This document shows positions 7,693 to 14,622 of a stretch of DNA of 64,000 bases, piece by piece (within the stretch, counting starts at the first letter, position 1; every line of letters starts with the position of its first letter). The notes beneath the pieces were generated by a model. That model was not told the DNA's origin. It was given only the letters and a program-made list of their open reading frames with translations, and searched no databases. The position numbers and the translations under genes were made by a program. The stretch lies in the NCBI GenBank assembly GCA_000277545.1, contig AKXM01000026.1, forward strand, positions 56,282 through 120,281, written 5' to 3'. The DNA is from Enterobacter sp. Ag1. GTDB lineage: Bacteria > Pseudomonadota > Gammaproteobacteria > Enterobacterales > Enterobacteriaceae.

Positions 7693-9501
7693 TCAGGCAA
7701 CCATCGCCACCAGTAAGACCGCCAGCTCAACCATCGCCAGGCGGCGGAACGTGCCGGACAGGCGCTCGCACTGCCAGCCAGGGATCCACTTCACCGGGTT
7801 CAGGGTTTGGCGCAGCTTAAGCAAAGGCGCAAACGCCGCTTTTACCGGCTGGGCAAAGCCCGTCGCGGTGATCACCATCGCCTGTTCGTGGTCGTAGCCG
7901 CAGACCCACGCCGAGCCGCGAGAGCGGTTTGGCAAGCGGTCGCCGCGGAAAACGATCATCAAAATAAACGGCAGCAGCGGAGAGGCAATCAGCAACAGCG
8001 TTATCATCGGCTGAGACACGGCGGTATGCGCCGGTTGAAGCGGCAGCGGCACGGCGTGCTGAAGCAGAGGCAGCAGCCACGGGGCAGCAACCCCGGCAAC
8101 TACGCAGCATGCGGCAAGCAGGGCGACTGAGACGTTCATTAGCCACGGCGCAGAGGTCGCGTTTTCCGCTTCTTTAGTACGCGGCGCACCCAGGAAGGTG
8201 ACGCCATAGACTTTCGCCATGCACATGACCGCCAGTGCGCCGGTGATTGCCAGCCCCACGGCCAGCAGCGGCCCGATAAAACGGCCCACAAACAGCGGCA
8301 GGCTGCCAAGGCGGAAGAACGACTGATAGATAACCCACTCCCCGGCAAAGCCGTTCAGCGGCGGCAGCGCGGCCATCGCCATCAGCCCAACCAGCATCGC
8401 CAGCGAAATAACCGGCATGCGTTTGCCGATCCCGCCCAGCTTCTCGATGTCGCGGTGTCCGGTGCGGAACCAGACGGCACCTGCGCCGAGGAACAGCGTG
8501 GTTTTGAACAGGCTATGGTTGAACAAATGATAAAGGCCGCCGGTCATGCCCAGCGCCACCAGCACCGGCTCATGCAGTGCGATACCGATCAGGCCGCAGC
8601 CCAGGCCCAGCAAAATAATGCCGATGTTTTCAAGGGAGTGATAAGCCAGCAGGCGGTTGATGTTGTGCTCCATCAGCGCGTAAAGCCCGCCGATAAACGC
8701 GGTGATCATGCCGACCACCACGACCAGCACACCCCACCACAGCGGCAGCGTATTACCGATCAGCGAGAAGCTCATAATGCCGTAGAGGCCAATCTTCAAC
8801 ACCACGGCGGAGAACAGCGCGGCGGCAGGCGCGGAGGCATTCGCATGCGCCTGCGGCACCCAGCCGTGCAGCGGAATAATCCCGGCAAGCAGCCCAAAGC
8901 CGAGTAGCGCGAGGATCAGTACCGGGGCCGGCAGCGGCGCGCCGTCAAGGAGATGACGCAGATCGCCATAACCCAGCGTGCCGTAGCGCTGCCACAGCAG
9001 CCAGCAGGCCATTGCCAGCAGCACGGTACCCAGACGACCAAGGGCAAACCACAGCTGCCCGGACTGCTGGCAGCCGGTGAGGAAATAACCCGCCAGGGAG
9101 ATGATTTCCGCCATCGCTACCAGCGTGACAAAGTTGTCGGCTACCAGCGCCGCAACGCTTGCCGCCAGGATTAAGTTAATCAGCAGGCCGTCGGCTTTTA
9201 TCGCCGGATGGCGATGCCAGGCGCAGTTATAGACGGAAATAAACAGGCCGCTTAAGGCCACCGTTACCAGCCAGACGCCGTTGAAAGCGTTGAGCTGCAG
9301 GTGCCAGTGCCAGATTTGAGCATCGCCGCTGAAGCCCAGCAGCGCCTGAACGCCCGCGATCAGCAAAAGCACGGCGCTGATTGCGCCGCCAACGCCGCCG
9401 ATAAAGCCGCTAACGGGCTTTGAAAATGCCAGAGCGCCGGCTAACACAGCGCTGGTGACAAACCCCAAAAGCGCCCAGTGAATCAGTAAAAAAGCATTCA
9501 T
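7693..9501 (-). CDS. hycC: HycC, antiporter-like membrane subunit of formate hydrogenlyase
   Basis: Large polytopic membrane protein homologous to complex I NuoL/NuoM and Mrp antiporters. 602 residues (E. coli 608) with many predicted transmembrane helices. The family motif is visible around PLHGWVPQAHANASAPAAALFSA, without a break in the text limited here to its first half (PLHGWVPQAHA). It overlaps hycB by 4 bp as ATGA. Whether it pumps ions is unsettled for this family. Confidence 0.98.
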   Translation of the reverse strand: MNAFLLIHWALLGFVTSAVLAGALAFSKPVSGFIGGVGGAISAVLLLIAGVQALLGFSGDAQIWHWHLQLNAFNGVWLVTVALSGLFISVYNCAWHRHPAIKADGLLINLILAASVAALVADNFVTLVAMAEIISLAGYFLTGCQQSGQLWFALGRLGTVLLAMACWLLWQRYGTLGYGDLRHLLDGAPLPAPVLILALLGFGLLAGIIPLHGWVPQAHANASAPAAALFSAVVLKIGLYGIMSFSLIGNTLPLWWGVLVVVVGMITAFIGGLYALMEHNINRLLAYHSLENIGIILLGLGCGLIGIALHEPVLVALGMTGGLYHLFNHSLFKTTLFLGAGAVWFRTGHRDIEKLGGIGKRMPVISLAMLVGLMAMAALPPLNGFAGEWVIYQSFFRLGSLPLFVGRFIGPLLAVGLAITGALAVMCMAKVYGVTFLGAPRTKEAENATSAPWLMNVSVALLAACCVVAGVAAPWLLPLLQHAVPLPLQPAHTAVSQPMITLLLIASPLLPFILMIVFRGDRLPNRSRGSAWVCGYDHEQAMVITATGFAQPVKAAFAPLLKLRQTLNPVKWIPGWQCERLSGTFRRLAMVELAVLLVAMVA

Positions 9502-10103
9502 TTTCTCGCCTCTGGCTGGGTAAACAGGGTCAGGTCGCCAAGCGTCGCGCCAAGCGTCAGTTCACGTTTGCGCTTGCTGGCCTGGGCGATGTCTTGGTTG
9601 TCGATCAGCCGCAGCGCCTTGGTCGGACAGGTGCGAACGCAGGCCGGGCCGCTTTCGTCGAAGCTGCACAGGTCGCATTTGACCGCGATAGCACGAACGC
9701 CGGGAACCCAGTCCAGCAGCGGGCTAACGCGAGCCGGGGCCGGAGGCGCAGGTGGCGCTTTCGGGCTGTTCACGTTGGCGGGAATATGCAGCGGGCGGCT
9801 GCCGGAAAATTCAATGGCGCCGAACGGGCAGGCGATGCCGCAAAGTTTGCAGCTTACGCACAGGCTTTCATTCAGCTGCACGGCGCCGTCCACGCGGGTT
9901 ATCGCGTTGACCGGGCAAACCCCGGCGCAGGGGGCGTCTTCACAGTGGTGGCACATCTGCGGCGCAGATTCATTCAGGTTGCGCATGACTTTCAGGCGCG
10001 GCATGGACTGCAGGCCGTGCAGGCGGTGCGTCTCGGCGCAGGCCGCTTCACAGGTATGGCAGCCCATACACAATTTTGAGTCAGCGATTACAAAACGGTT
10101 CAC
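9498..10103 (-). CDS. hycB: HycB, four-cluster electron-transfer subunit of FHL
   Basis: Ferredoxin-like subunit that links formate dehydrogenase H to the hydrogenase. 201 residues with four cysteine motifs: CHTCEAAC, CHHCEDAPCAGVCP, CVSCKLCGIACP and CDLCSFDESGPACVRTCP. The start chosen is GTG at 10103, preceded by AGGAAGAACTG, giving VNRFVIADS as in E. coli MNRFVIADS; an upstream TTG at 10124 is less likely. There is a proline/alanine-rich linker (APPAPPAPARV) in the middle, as in E. coli. It follows hycA after 88 bp containing candidate FhlA sites. Confidence 0.96.
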   Translation of the reverse strand: MNRFVIADSKLCMGCHTCEAACAETHRLHGLQSMPRLKVMRNLNESAPQMCHHCEDAPCAGVCPVNAITRVDGAVQLNESLCVSCKLCGIACPFGAIEFSGSRPLHIPANVNSPKAPPAPPAPARVSPLLDWVPGVRAIAVKCDLCSFDESGPACVRTCPTKALRLIDNQDIAQASKRKRELTLGATLGDLTLFTQPEARK

Positions 10104-10124
10104 CAGTTCTTCCTCAGGTGACAA

Positions 10125-10140
10125 TCGTCATTTTTGACGA
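10125..10140. promoter_or_regulatory. Candidate FhlA site in hycA-hycB spacer (perfect dyad)
   Basis: TCGTCA-tttt-TGACGA, a perfect inverted repeat with a 4-bp centre. In E. coli FhlA is known to bind the hycA-hycB intergenic region and act from there on the hyp and hyc promoters, so an FhlA site is expected at this place. The motif matches those found upstream of hydN and between hycA and hypA. Confidence 0.6.
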
Positions 10141-10163
10141 AAACATGCCGAAAAGCTGCCGGT

Positions 10164-10179
10164 TCGACAGTTCTCGACA
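10164..10179. promoter_or_regulatory. Second FhlA-like element in hycA-hycB spacer
   Basis: TCGACA-gttc-TCGACA: the same half-site as in the hydN element but arranged as a direct repeat, 39 bp (centre to centre) from the perfect dyad and 13 bp from the hycA stop. Assignment is by similarity only. Confidence 0.4.
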
Positions 10180-10191
10180 CCCCAGATATCT

Positions 10192-10647
10192 TCATGCCAC
10201 GGCGGACTTTTGCAGCAGCGCCATGGATAACGGGGTGTTTTGCTGCACGGCCAGATAAAGGCTGTCGTACACCGGGCGGATCAGCTCGAGGTAGTGTTCC
10301 AGCACTTTCTCGCGATCGCGGTTGCTGACGGCGTTATCAATCAGTCCGTCATCGTCGATAGTCGCCTTGGCAATCAGCACGTTATCGCTGCCGTCGCGCA
10401 ATTCGATGCTGTACTCGATGGTGTGGCTGTTAAAGCCTTCGGCGAGATTGATTTGAATGACGAAGTGGTCAAATAAGAAGAAGCGCAGGCTTTCGTCCGG
10501 GTTGCAGCCCACGGCGTGATGCAGCTTCGCTTTGGATAAGGTGATCCCCTGAATCAGGGTGTTGCCGTACAGATGCCACTGCGAAAGCAGCCGCTGGTGC
10601 TTGTCGGCGATGTACTCGGCTTTTTCGCTCAGTTCCCAAATGTTCAT
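10192..10647 (-). CDS. hycA: HycA, negative regulator of the formate regulon
   Basis: Cytoplasmic protein that counteracts FhlA activation of hyc and hyp in E. coli. 151 residues (E. coli 153), beginning MNIWELSEKAEYIADKHQRL. It has no metal-binding cysteine motifs and no recognisable DNA-binding helix-turn-helix, which fits action on FhlA rather than on DNA. It is the first gene of the hyc operon, behind a strong sigma-54 promoter; the 88 bp after its stop carry two candidate FhlA sites. Confidence 0.95.
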   Translation of the reverse strand: MNIWELSEKAEYIADKHQRLLSQWHLYGNTLIQGITLSKAKLHHAVGCNPDESLRFFLFDHFVIQINLAEGFNSHTIEYSIELRDGSDNVLIAKATIDDDGLIDNAVSNRDREKVLEHYLELIRPVYDSLYLAVQQNTPLSMALLQKSAVA

Positions 10648-10684
10648 GTTTTGTTCGCTCTGTTAGTGCTTGTCCCTCCGTAAG

Positions 10685-10700
10685 GCACTTTTCGTGCCAT
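10685..10700 (-). promoter_or_regulatory. Sigma-54 promoter of the hyc operon
   Basis: On the minus strand TGGCACGAAAAGTGCC has GG and GC separated by exactly 10 nt, the required -24/-12 geometry. It lies 38 bp before the hycA ATG, leaving room for a short leader with a GGAGG-like site (ACGGAGGGAC). Confidence 0.85.
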
Positions 10701-10759
10701 GTTTTTAATTTATTGTTTTTAAATGGATTTAACCGATAAAAGTGTCTTTGGCGAGCAGA

Positions 10760-10788
10760 ATGACATGTCATTTCGTCATCTTTGACTT
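10760..10788. promoter_or_regulatory. Candidate FhlA activation site between hycA and hypA
   Basis: Two adjoining elements: ATGACATGTCAT (10760-10771, a perfect 12-bp palindrome) and TCGTCA-tctt-TGACTT (10773-10788), the latter matching the TCGWCA-N4-TGWCGA pattern seen at hydN and hycA-hycB. The site is about 75 bp from the hycA -24 box and 85-95 bp from that of hypA, so it could serve both divergent operons. Confidence 0.55.
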
Positions 10789-10807
10789 TGGCTGACGGCA
10801 CTTTTTT

Positions 10808-10856
10808 CCCCTCACCCCGGCCCTCGCCCCTTCGGGGAGAGGGCCGGGGTGAGGGG
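10808..10856. repeat. Near-perfect palindromic repeat between hyc and hyp promoters
   Basis: A single compact hairpin: CCCCTCACCCCGGCCCTCGC through a TTC loop to GGGGAGAGGGCCGGGGTGAG, flanked by T-run and A-run that extend the pairing to about 10804-10860. It is the most symmetric copy of the family in the window. It lies between the shared candidate enhancer and the hypA promoter. Confidence 0.92.
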
Positions 10857-10869
10857 AAAAGAAAAAGCC

Positions 10870-10885
10870 TGGCACCGTCCTTGCA
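10870..10885 (+). promoter_or_regulatory. Sigma-54 promoter of the hypABCDE-fhlA operon
   Basis: TGGCACCGTCCTTGCA: perfect -24 TGGCAC and -12 TTGCA with GG and GC 10 nt apart. It lies 31 bp before the hypA ATG. Matches the FhlA-dependent hyp promoter known from E. coli. Confidence 0.92.
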
Positions 10886-10915
10886 TTACCTGCCCCAGTT
10901 ACCCCCGGAGGCCCC

Positions 10916-11278
10916 ATGCACGAAATCACCCTTTGCCAGCGCGCAGTCGAACTTATCGAAAACCACGCCCGCCAGAACAATGCCCGTCGCGTGACCGGCG
11001 TCTGGCTGGAGGTCGGCGCCTTCTCGTGCGTGGAAACCAGCGCCCTGGAGTTTTGCTTTGATCTGGTCTGCCGCGGCACCCTGGCGGAAGGCAGCGAGCT
11101 GCATATCCACCAGCAGGAAGCCGAATGCTGGTGCCATGACTGCCAGCAGTTCGTCACTCTGCTGACCCAGCGCGTGAAGTGCTGCCCCAACTGTAACGGC
11201 AGCAACCTGCGCATCGTGGCGGATGACGGCATGCAGATTAAGCGTCTGGAAATCGATCAGGAGATAGCTCATGTGTAG
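10916..11278 (+). CDS. hypA: HypA, hydrogenase 3 nickel metallochaperone
   Basis: Delivers nickel, with HypB, to the hydrogenase large subunit. 120 residues (E. coli 116). Begins MHEITLCQ, where His2 is the nickel ligand; two CxxC pairs (CWCHDC and CCPNC) form the structural zinc site. ATG at 10916 follows GGAG. First gene of the hyp operon, overlapping hypB by 8 bp. Confidence 0.98.
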   Translation: MHEITLCQRAVELIENHARQNNARRVTGVWLEVGAFSCVETSALEFCFDLVCRGTLAEGSELHIHQQEAECWCHDCQQFVTLLTQRVKCCPNCNGSNLRIVADDGMQIKRLEIDQEIAHV

Positions 11279-12134
11279 CACTTGCGGTTGCGGTGAAGGC
11301 AACCTGTACATTGAAGGGGACGAACGTAATCCCCACTCTGGCTTTCGCAGTGCCCCGTTTGCCCCGGCGGCACGCCCGCTGCAGCAGATCACCGGCGTCA
11401 AGTTTGCCCCTACGGCTGACGAACAGGGCGACCTGCATTACGGTCACGGCGCGGCAGGCACCCACGCGCCGGGGATGACTCAGCGTAAGATGCTGGAGAT
11501 CGAGCTGGACGTGCTCGACAAAAATAACCAGCTCGCCGCCCATAACCGCGACCGCTTTGCCAGCCACAATCAGCTGGTGCTGAACCTGGTCTCAAGCCCC
11601 GGCTCCGGTAAAACCACCCTGCTCACCGAGACGCTGAAGCGCCTGAATGCCAAAGTGCCGTGCGCGGTTATCGAAGGCGATCAGCAAACGGTGAACGACG
11701 CCGCGCGCATCCGCGAAACCGGCACGCCAGCCATTCAGGTGAATACCGGGAAAGGTTGCCACCTTGATGCCCAGATGATTCGCGATGCCATGCTGCGCCT
11801 ACCGCTAGAACGCGACGGCGTGCTGTTTATCGAAAACGTCGGCAACCTGGTTTGCCCGGCGAGCTTTGATTTAGGCGAGCGCCATAAGGTCGCGGTGCTG
11901 TCGGTGACGGAAGGCGAAGATAAGCCGCTGAAATACCCGCATATGTTCGCCGCGGCGTCACTGATGCTGCTGAACAAGATCGACCTGCTGCCCTACCTGC
12001 AGTTCGACGTCAGCAAGTGCTTAGCTTTTGCCCGCGAGGTCAACCCGGACATCAAAATTATTCTGGTTTCCGCGACCAGCGGCGAAGGGATGGACGAGTG
12101 GCTTAGCTGGCTGGAGGCGGAGCGATGTGCATAG
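11271..12134 (+). CDS. hypB: HypB, nickel-inserting GTPase
   Basis: GTPase that drives nickel insertion into NiFe hydrogenase. 287 residues (E. coli 290). The N-terminus [10 protein letters not shown] has the high-affinity nickel motif CxxCGC. The G domain begins about residue 100 with the P-loop [10 protein letters not shown], has the conserved nickel/zinc-site segment [14 protein letters not shown], and the guanine-specificity segment LLNKIDLL. Overlaps hypA by 8 bp and hypC by 10 bp. Confidence 0.98.
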   Translation: MCSTCGCGEGNLYIEGDERNPHSGFRSAPFAPAARPLQQITGVKFAPTADEQGDLHYGHGAAGTHAPGMTQRKMLEIELDVLDKNNQLAAHNRDRFASHNQLVLNLVSSPGSGKTTLLTETLKRLNAKVPCAVIEGDQQTVNDAARIRETGTPAIQVNTGKGCHLDAQMIRDAMLRLPLERDGVLFIENVGNLVCPASFDLGERHKVAVLSVTEGEDKPLKYPHMFAAASLMLLNKIDLLPYLQFDVSKCLAFAREVNPDIKIILVSATSGEGMDEWLSWLEAERCA

Positions 12135-12385
12135 GCATCCCGGGGCAAATTGTTGCGCGCCTGGCCGACGGCAGCGCGAAAGTGGACGTCTGCGGCGTGC
12201 AGCGCGACGTGAATTTAACGCTGGTGGGCGACGCCGCCGTGGGGCAATGGGTTTTGGTTCACGTCGGTTTCGCCATGAGCATGATTGATGAAGCCGAGGC
12301 GCGGGACACGCTGGATGCCCTGCAAAACATGTTCGAGGTTGAGCCGGACGTTGGCGCGCTGCTTTATGGCGAGGAGCGTCGCTGA
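12125..12385 (+). CDS. hypC: HypC, hydrogenase maturation chaperone
   Basis: Chaperone that binds HypD and then the HycE precursor during Fe(CN)2CO assembly. 86 residues (E. coli 90), begins MCIGIPGQI with the essential Cys2, and keeps the HVGFAMS segment. It is slightly shorter than the E. coli protein because a loop in the middle of the beta-barrel region is missing. The stop is fused to the hypD start by one base. Confidence 0.97.
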   Translation: MCIGIPGQIVARLADGSAKVDVCGVQRDVNLTLVGDAAVGQWVLVHVGFAMSMIDEAEARDTLDALQNMFEVEPDVGALLYGEERR

Positions 12386-13506
12386 TGCGCTACGTCGATG
12401 AATACCGCGATCCAGATCGCGTGATGCAGCTGATTGAAACGCTGAAATCCCGCGCCACGCTGCTGAACTACACGGCGAGCCACCCGCTGCGCATCATGGA
12501 AGTTTGCGGCGGCCATACCCACGCTATTTTTAAATTCGGCCTCGATCAGCTGCTGCCGGAAAATATCGAGTTTATTCACGGACCCGGCTGCCCGGTTTGC
12601 GTGCTGCCGATGGGGCGAATCGACACCTGCATTGAGATAGCCAGCCACCCGGAAGTGATTTTCTGTACCTTTGGGGATGCGATGCGCGTGCCGGGTAAAA
12701 ACGGCTCGCTGATGCAGGCGAAGGCGCGAGGCGCGGACGTCAGGGTGATTTACTCGCCCATGGACGCGCTGACGCTGGCTCGCCAGAACCCGGAGCGCAA
12801 AGTGGTGTTCTTTGGCCTCGGCTTTGAAACCACCATGCCCGCCACGGCAATCACGCTTCAACAGGCAAAGTCGCAGGGCATCGATAATTTCTATTTCTTC
12901 TGCCAGCACATCACGCTGATCCCGACGCTGCGCAGCCTGCTTTCCCAGCCCGACAACGGCATCGGCGCTTTCCTGGCGCCGGGGCATGTCAGCATGGTGA
13001 TTGGCACCGAAGCCTATGACTTTATTGCCTCTGAGCACCAGCGCCCGCTGGTGGTGGCCGGCTTTGAGCCGCTCGATCTGCTGCAGGGCGTGCTGATGCT
13101 GGTCGAGCAAAAAATCAGGCAGCGCAGCCTGGTAGAAAACCAGTACCGCCGGGTCGTGCCGGAAGAAGGCAATTTGCTTGCGCAGAAGGCGATAAGCGAC
13201 GTATTTACGGTGCGTGGCGAAGCGGAATGGCGCGGCCTTGGCGTAATCGGTGATTCCGGCGTGCAGCTCACCGAAGCCTACCGTCAGTTTGATGCCGAAG
13301 ACCATTTCCAGCCCAAACCTCAGCGGGTTTACGACGACCCGAAAGCCCGCTGCGGCGACGTACTTACCGGGCGCTGCAAGCCGCAGCAATGCCCGCTGTT
13401 TGGCCGCGACTGTAATCCTCAAAACGCCTTCGGCGCCTTGATGGTCTCCTCCGAAGGAGCCTGCGCGGCGTGGTATCAGTACCGTTCTCAGGAGTGTGAA
13501 GTATGA
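12385..13506 (+). CDS. hypD: HypD, Fe(CN)2CO cofactor assembly scaffold
   Basis: Iron-sulfur protein on which the Fe(CN)2CO group of NiFe hydrogenase is built, working with HypC and HypE. 373 residues, as in E. coli. Conserved segments are MEVCGGHTH, GPGCPVCVLP and GFETTMPATA; the [4Fe-4S] cluster ligands are in the C-terminal region (CGDVLTGRCKPQQCPLFGRD and the later GAC). Overlaps hypE by 4 bp (ATGA). Confidence 0.98.
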   Translation: MRYVDEYRDPDRVMQLIETLKSRATLLNYTASHPLRIMEVCGGHTHAIFKFGLDQLLPENIEFIHGPGCPVCVLPMGRIDTCIEIASHPEVIFCTFGDAMRVPGKNGSLMQAKARGADVRVIYSPMDALTLARQNPERKVVFFGLGFETTMPATAITLQQAKSQGIDNFYFFCQHITLIPTLRSLLSQPDNGIGAFLAPGHVSMVIGTEAYDFIASEHQRPLVVAGFEPLDLLQGVLMLVEQKIRQRSLVENQYRRVVPEEGNLLAQKAISDVFTVRGEAEWRGLGVIGDSGVQLTEAYRQFDAEDHFQPKPQRVYDDPKARCGDVLTGRCKPQQCPLFGRDCNPQNAFGALMVSSEGACAAWYQYRSQECEV

Positions 13507-14513
13507 AAACCGTTGAACTGGCCCACGGCAGCGGCGGCCAGGCGATGCAGCAGTTGATCGCCAGCCTGTTTATGCGGGCTTTTGATAATCCGTGGCTGGC
13601 CGAGCAGGAAGATCAGGCGAGGCTTTCGCTGGCAGAGCTGACCGCCTGCGGCGACCGGCTGGCGTTTTCTACCGACAGCTACGTTATCGATCCGCTGTTT
13701 TTCCCCGGCGGGGATATCGGCAAGCTGGCCGTGTGCGGCACGGCCAACGACGTCGCGGTGAGCGGGGCTACACCGCGCTGGCTGTCGTGCGGTTTTATCC
13801 TTGAAGAAGGCCTGCCGTTTGAAACGCTGGAGCGCGTGGTCACCAGTATGGCGAATGCCGCGCGCTCGGCAAATATCGCCATTGTCACCGGCGACACCAA
13901 AGTCGTACCGCGCGGCGCGGCGGACAAGCTGTTTATCAATACCGCCGGGATAGGCGCTATTCCTGCGGGCGTTAACTGGGGCGCGGCTCAGCTCAAAGCA
14001 GGGGATCGGCTGATTGTGAGCGGCACGCTCGGCGACCACGGCGCAACCATCCTCAACCTGCGCGAGAAGCTGGGGCTGGACGGCGACCTACAAAGCGATT
14101 GCGCGGTGCTGGCGCCGATGATCGCCCCGCTGCTGCAGATTCCCGGCGTAAAAGCGCTGCGGGACGCCACGCGCGGCGGGGTAAATGCCGTTCTGCACGA
14201 GTTTGCCGACACCAGCGGCTGCGGAATGGAAATCAGCGAAAACAAGCTGCCGCTGAACCCGGCGGTGCGCGGCGTCTGTGAACTGCTGGGGCTGGATGCG
14301 TTAAATTTTGCTAATGAAGGCAAGCTGGTTATCGCCGCGTCTCCCGAGTCTGCCCCGGCCGTTATTCAGGCGTTACAGCAGCACTCCTGCGGCAAACAGG
14401 CGGCTGTCGTGGGTGAGGTTGTAGAGCGAAAAGGCGTGCGCGTCGCGGGGCTTTATGGCGTAAAACGCACGCTCGATCTGCCGCATTTTGAACCCTTACC
14501 GCGCATTTGTTGA
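13503..14513 (+). CDS. hypE: HypE, carbamoyl dehydratase
   Basis: Converts the carbamoyl group on its own C-terminal cysteine to a thiocyanate that supplies the CN ligands of the NiFe site. 336 residues; the protein ends in LPRIC, so the essential C-terminal Cys336 is present. PurM-like ATP-binding fold with the conserved stretch FSTDSYVIDPLFFPGGDIG. HypF, which carbamoylates this cysteine, is not encoded in the window. Confidence 0.98.
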   Translation: MKTVELAHGSGGQAMQQLIASLFMRAFDNPWLAEQEDQARLSLAELTACGDRLAFSTDSYVIDPLFFPGGDIGKLAVCGTANDVAVSGATPRWLSCGFILEEGLPFETLERVVTSMANAARSANIAIVTGDTKVVPRGAADKLFINTAGIGAIPAGVNWGAAQLKAGDRLIVSGTLGDHGATILNLREKLGLDGDLQSDCAVLAPMIAPLLQIPGVKALRDATRGGVNAVLHEFADTSGCGMEISENKLPLNPAVRGVCELLGLDALNFANEGKLVIAASPESAPAVIQALQQHSCGKQAAVVGEVVERKGVRVAGLYGVKRTLDLPHFEPLPRIC

Positions 14514-14582
14514 CCTGCACCAGTATGCATTCACGCAACGCTGACTAAACTTAAACAATATTTATATTAATTATATTTTTTA

Positions 14583-14603
14583 GCCCTGCGCCCGCCGCAG
14601 GGC
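14583..14603 (+). promoter_or_regulatory. Hairpin in the fhlA leader
   Basis: GCCCTGCG-cccgc-CGCAGGGC, an 8-bp perfect stem 19 nt before the fhlA ATG and just before its GGAAAG ribosome-binding site. There is no T-run after it, so it is not a classical terminator. The AT-rich stretch before it (14555-14580) could hold a promoter. Confidence 0.6.
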
Positions 14604-14622
14604 ATTTCAATGGAAAGCAAAA

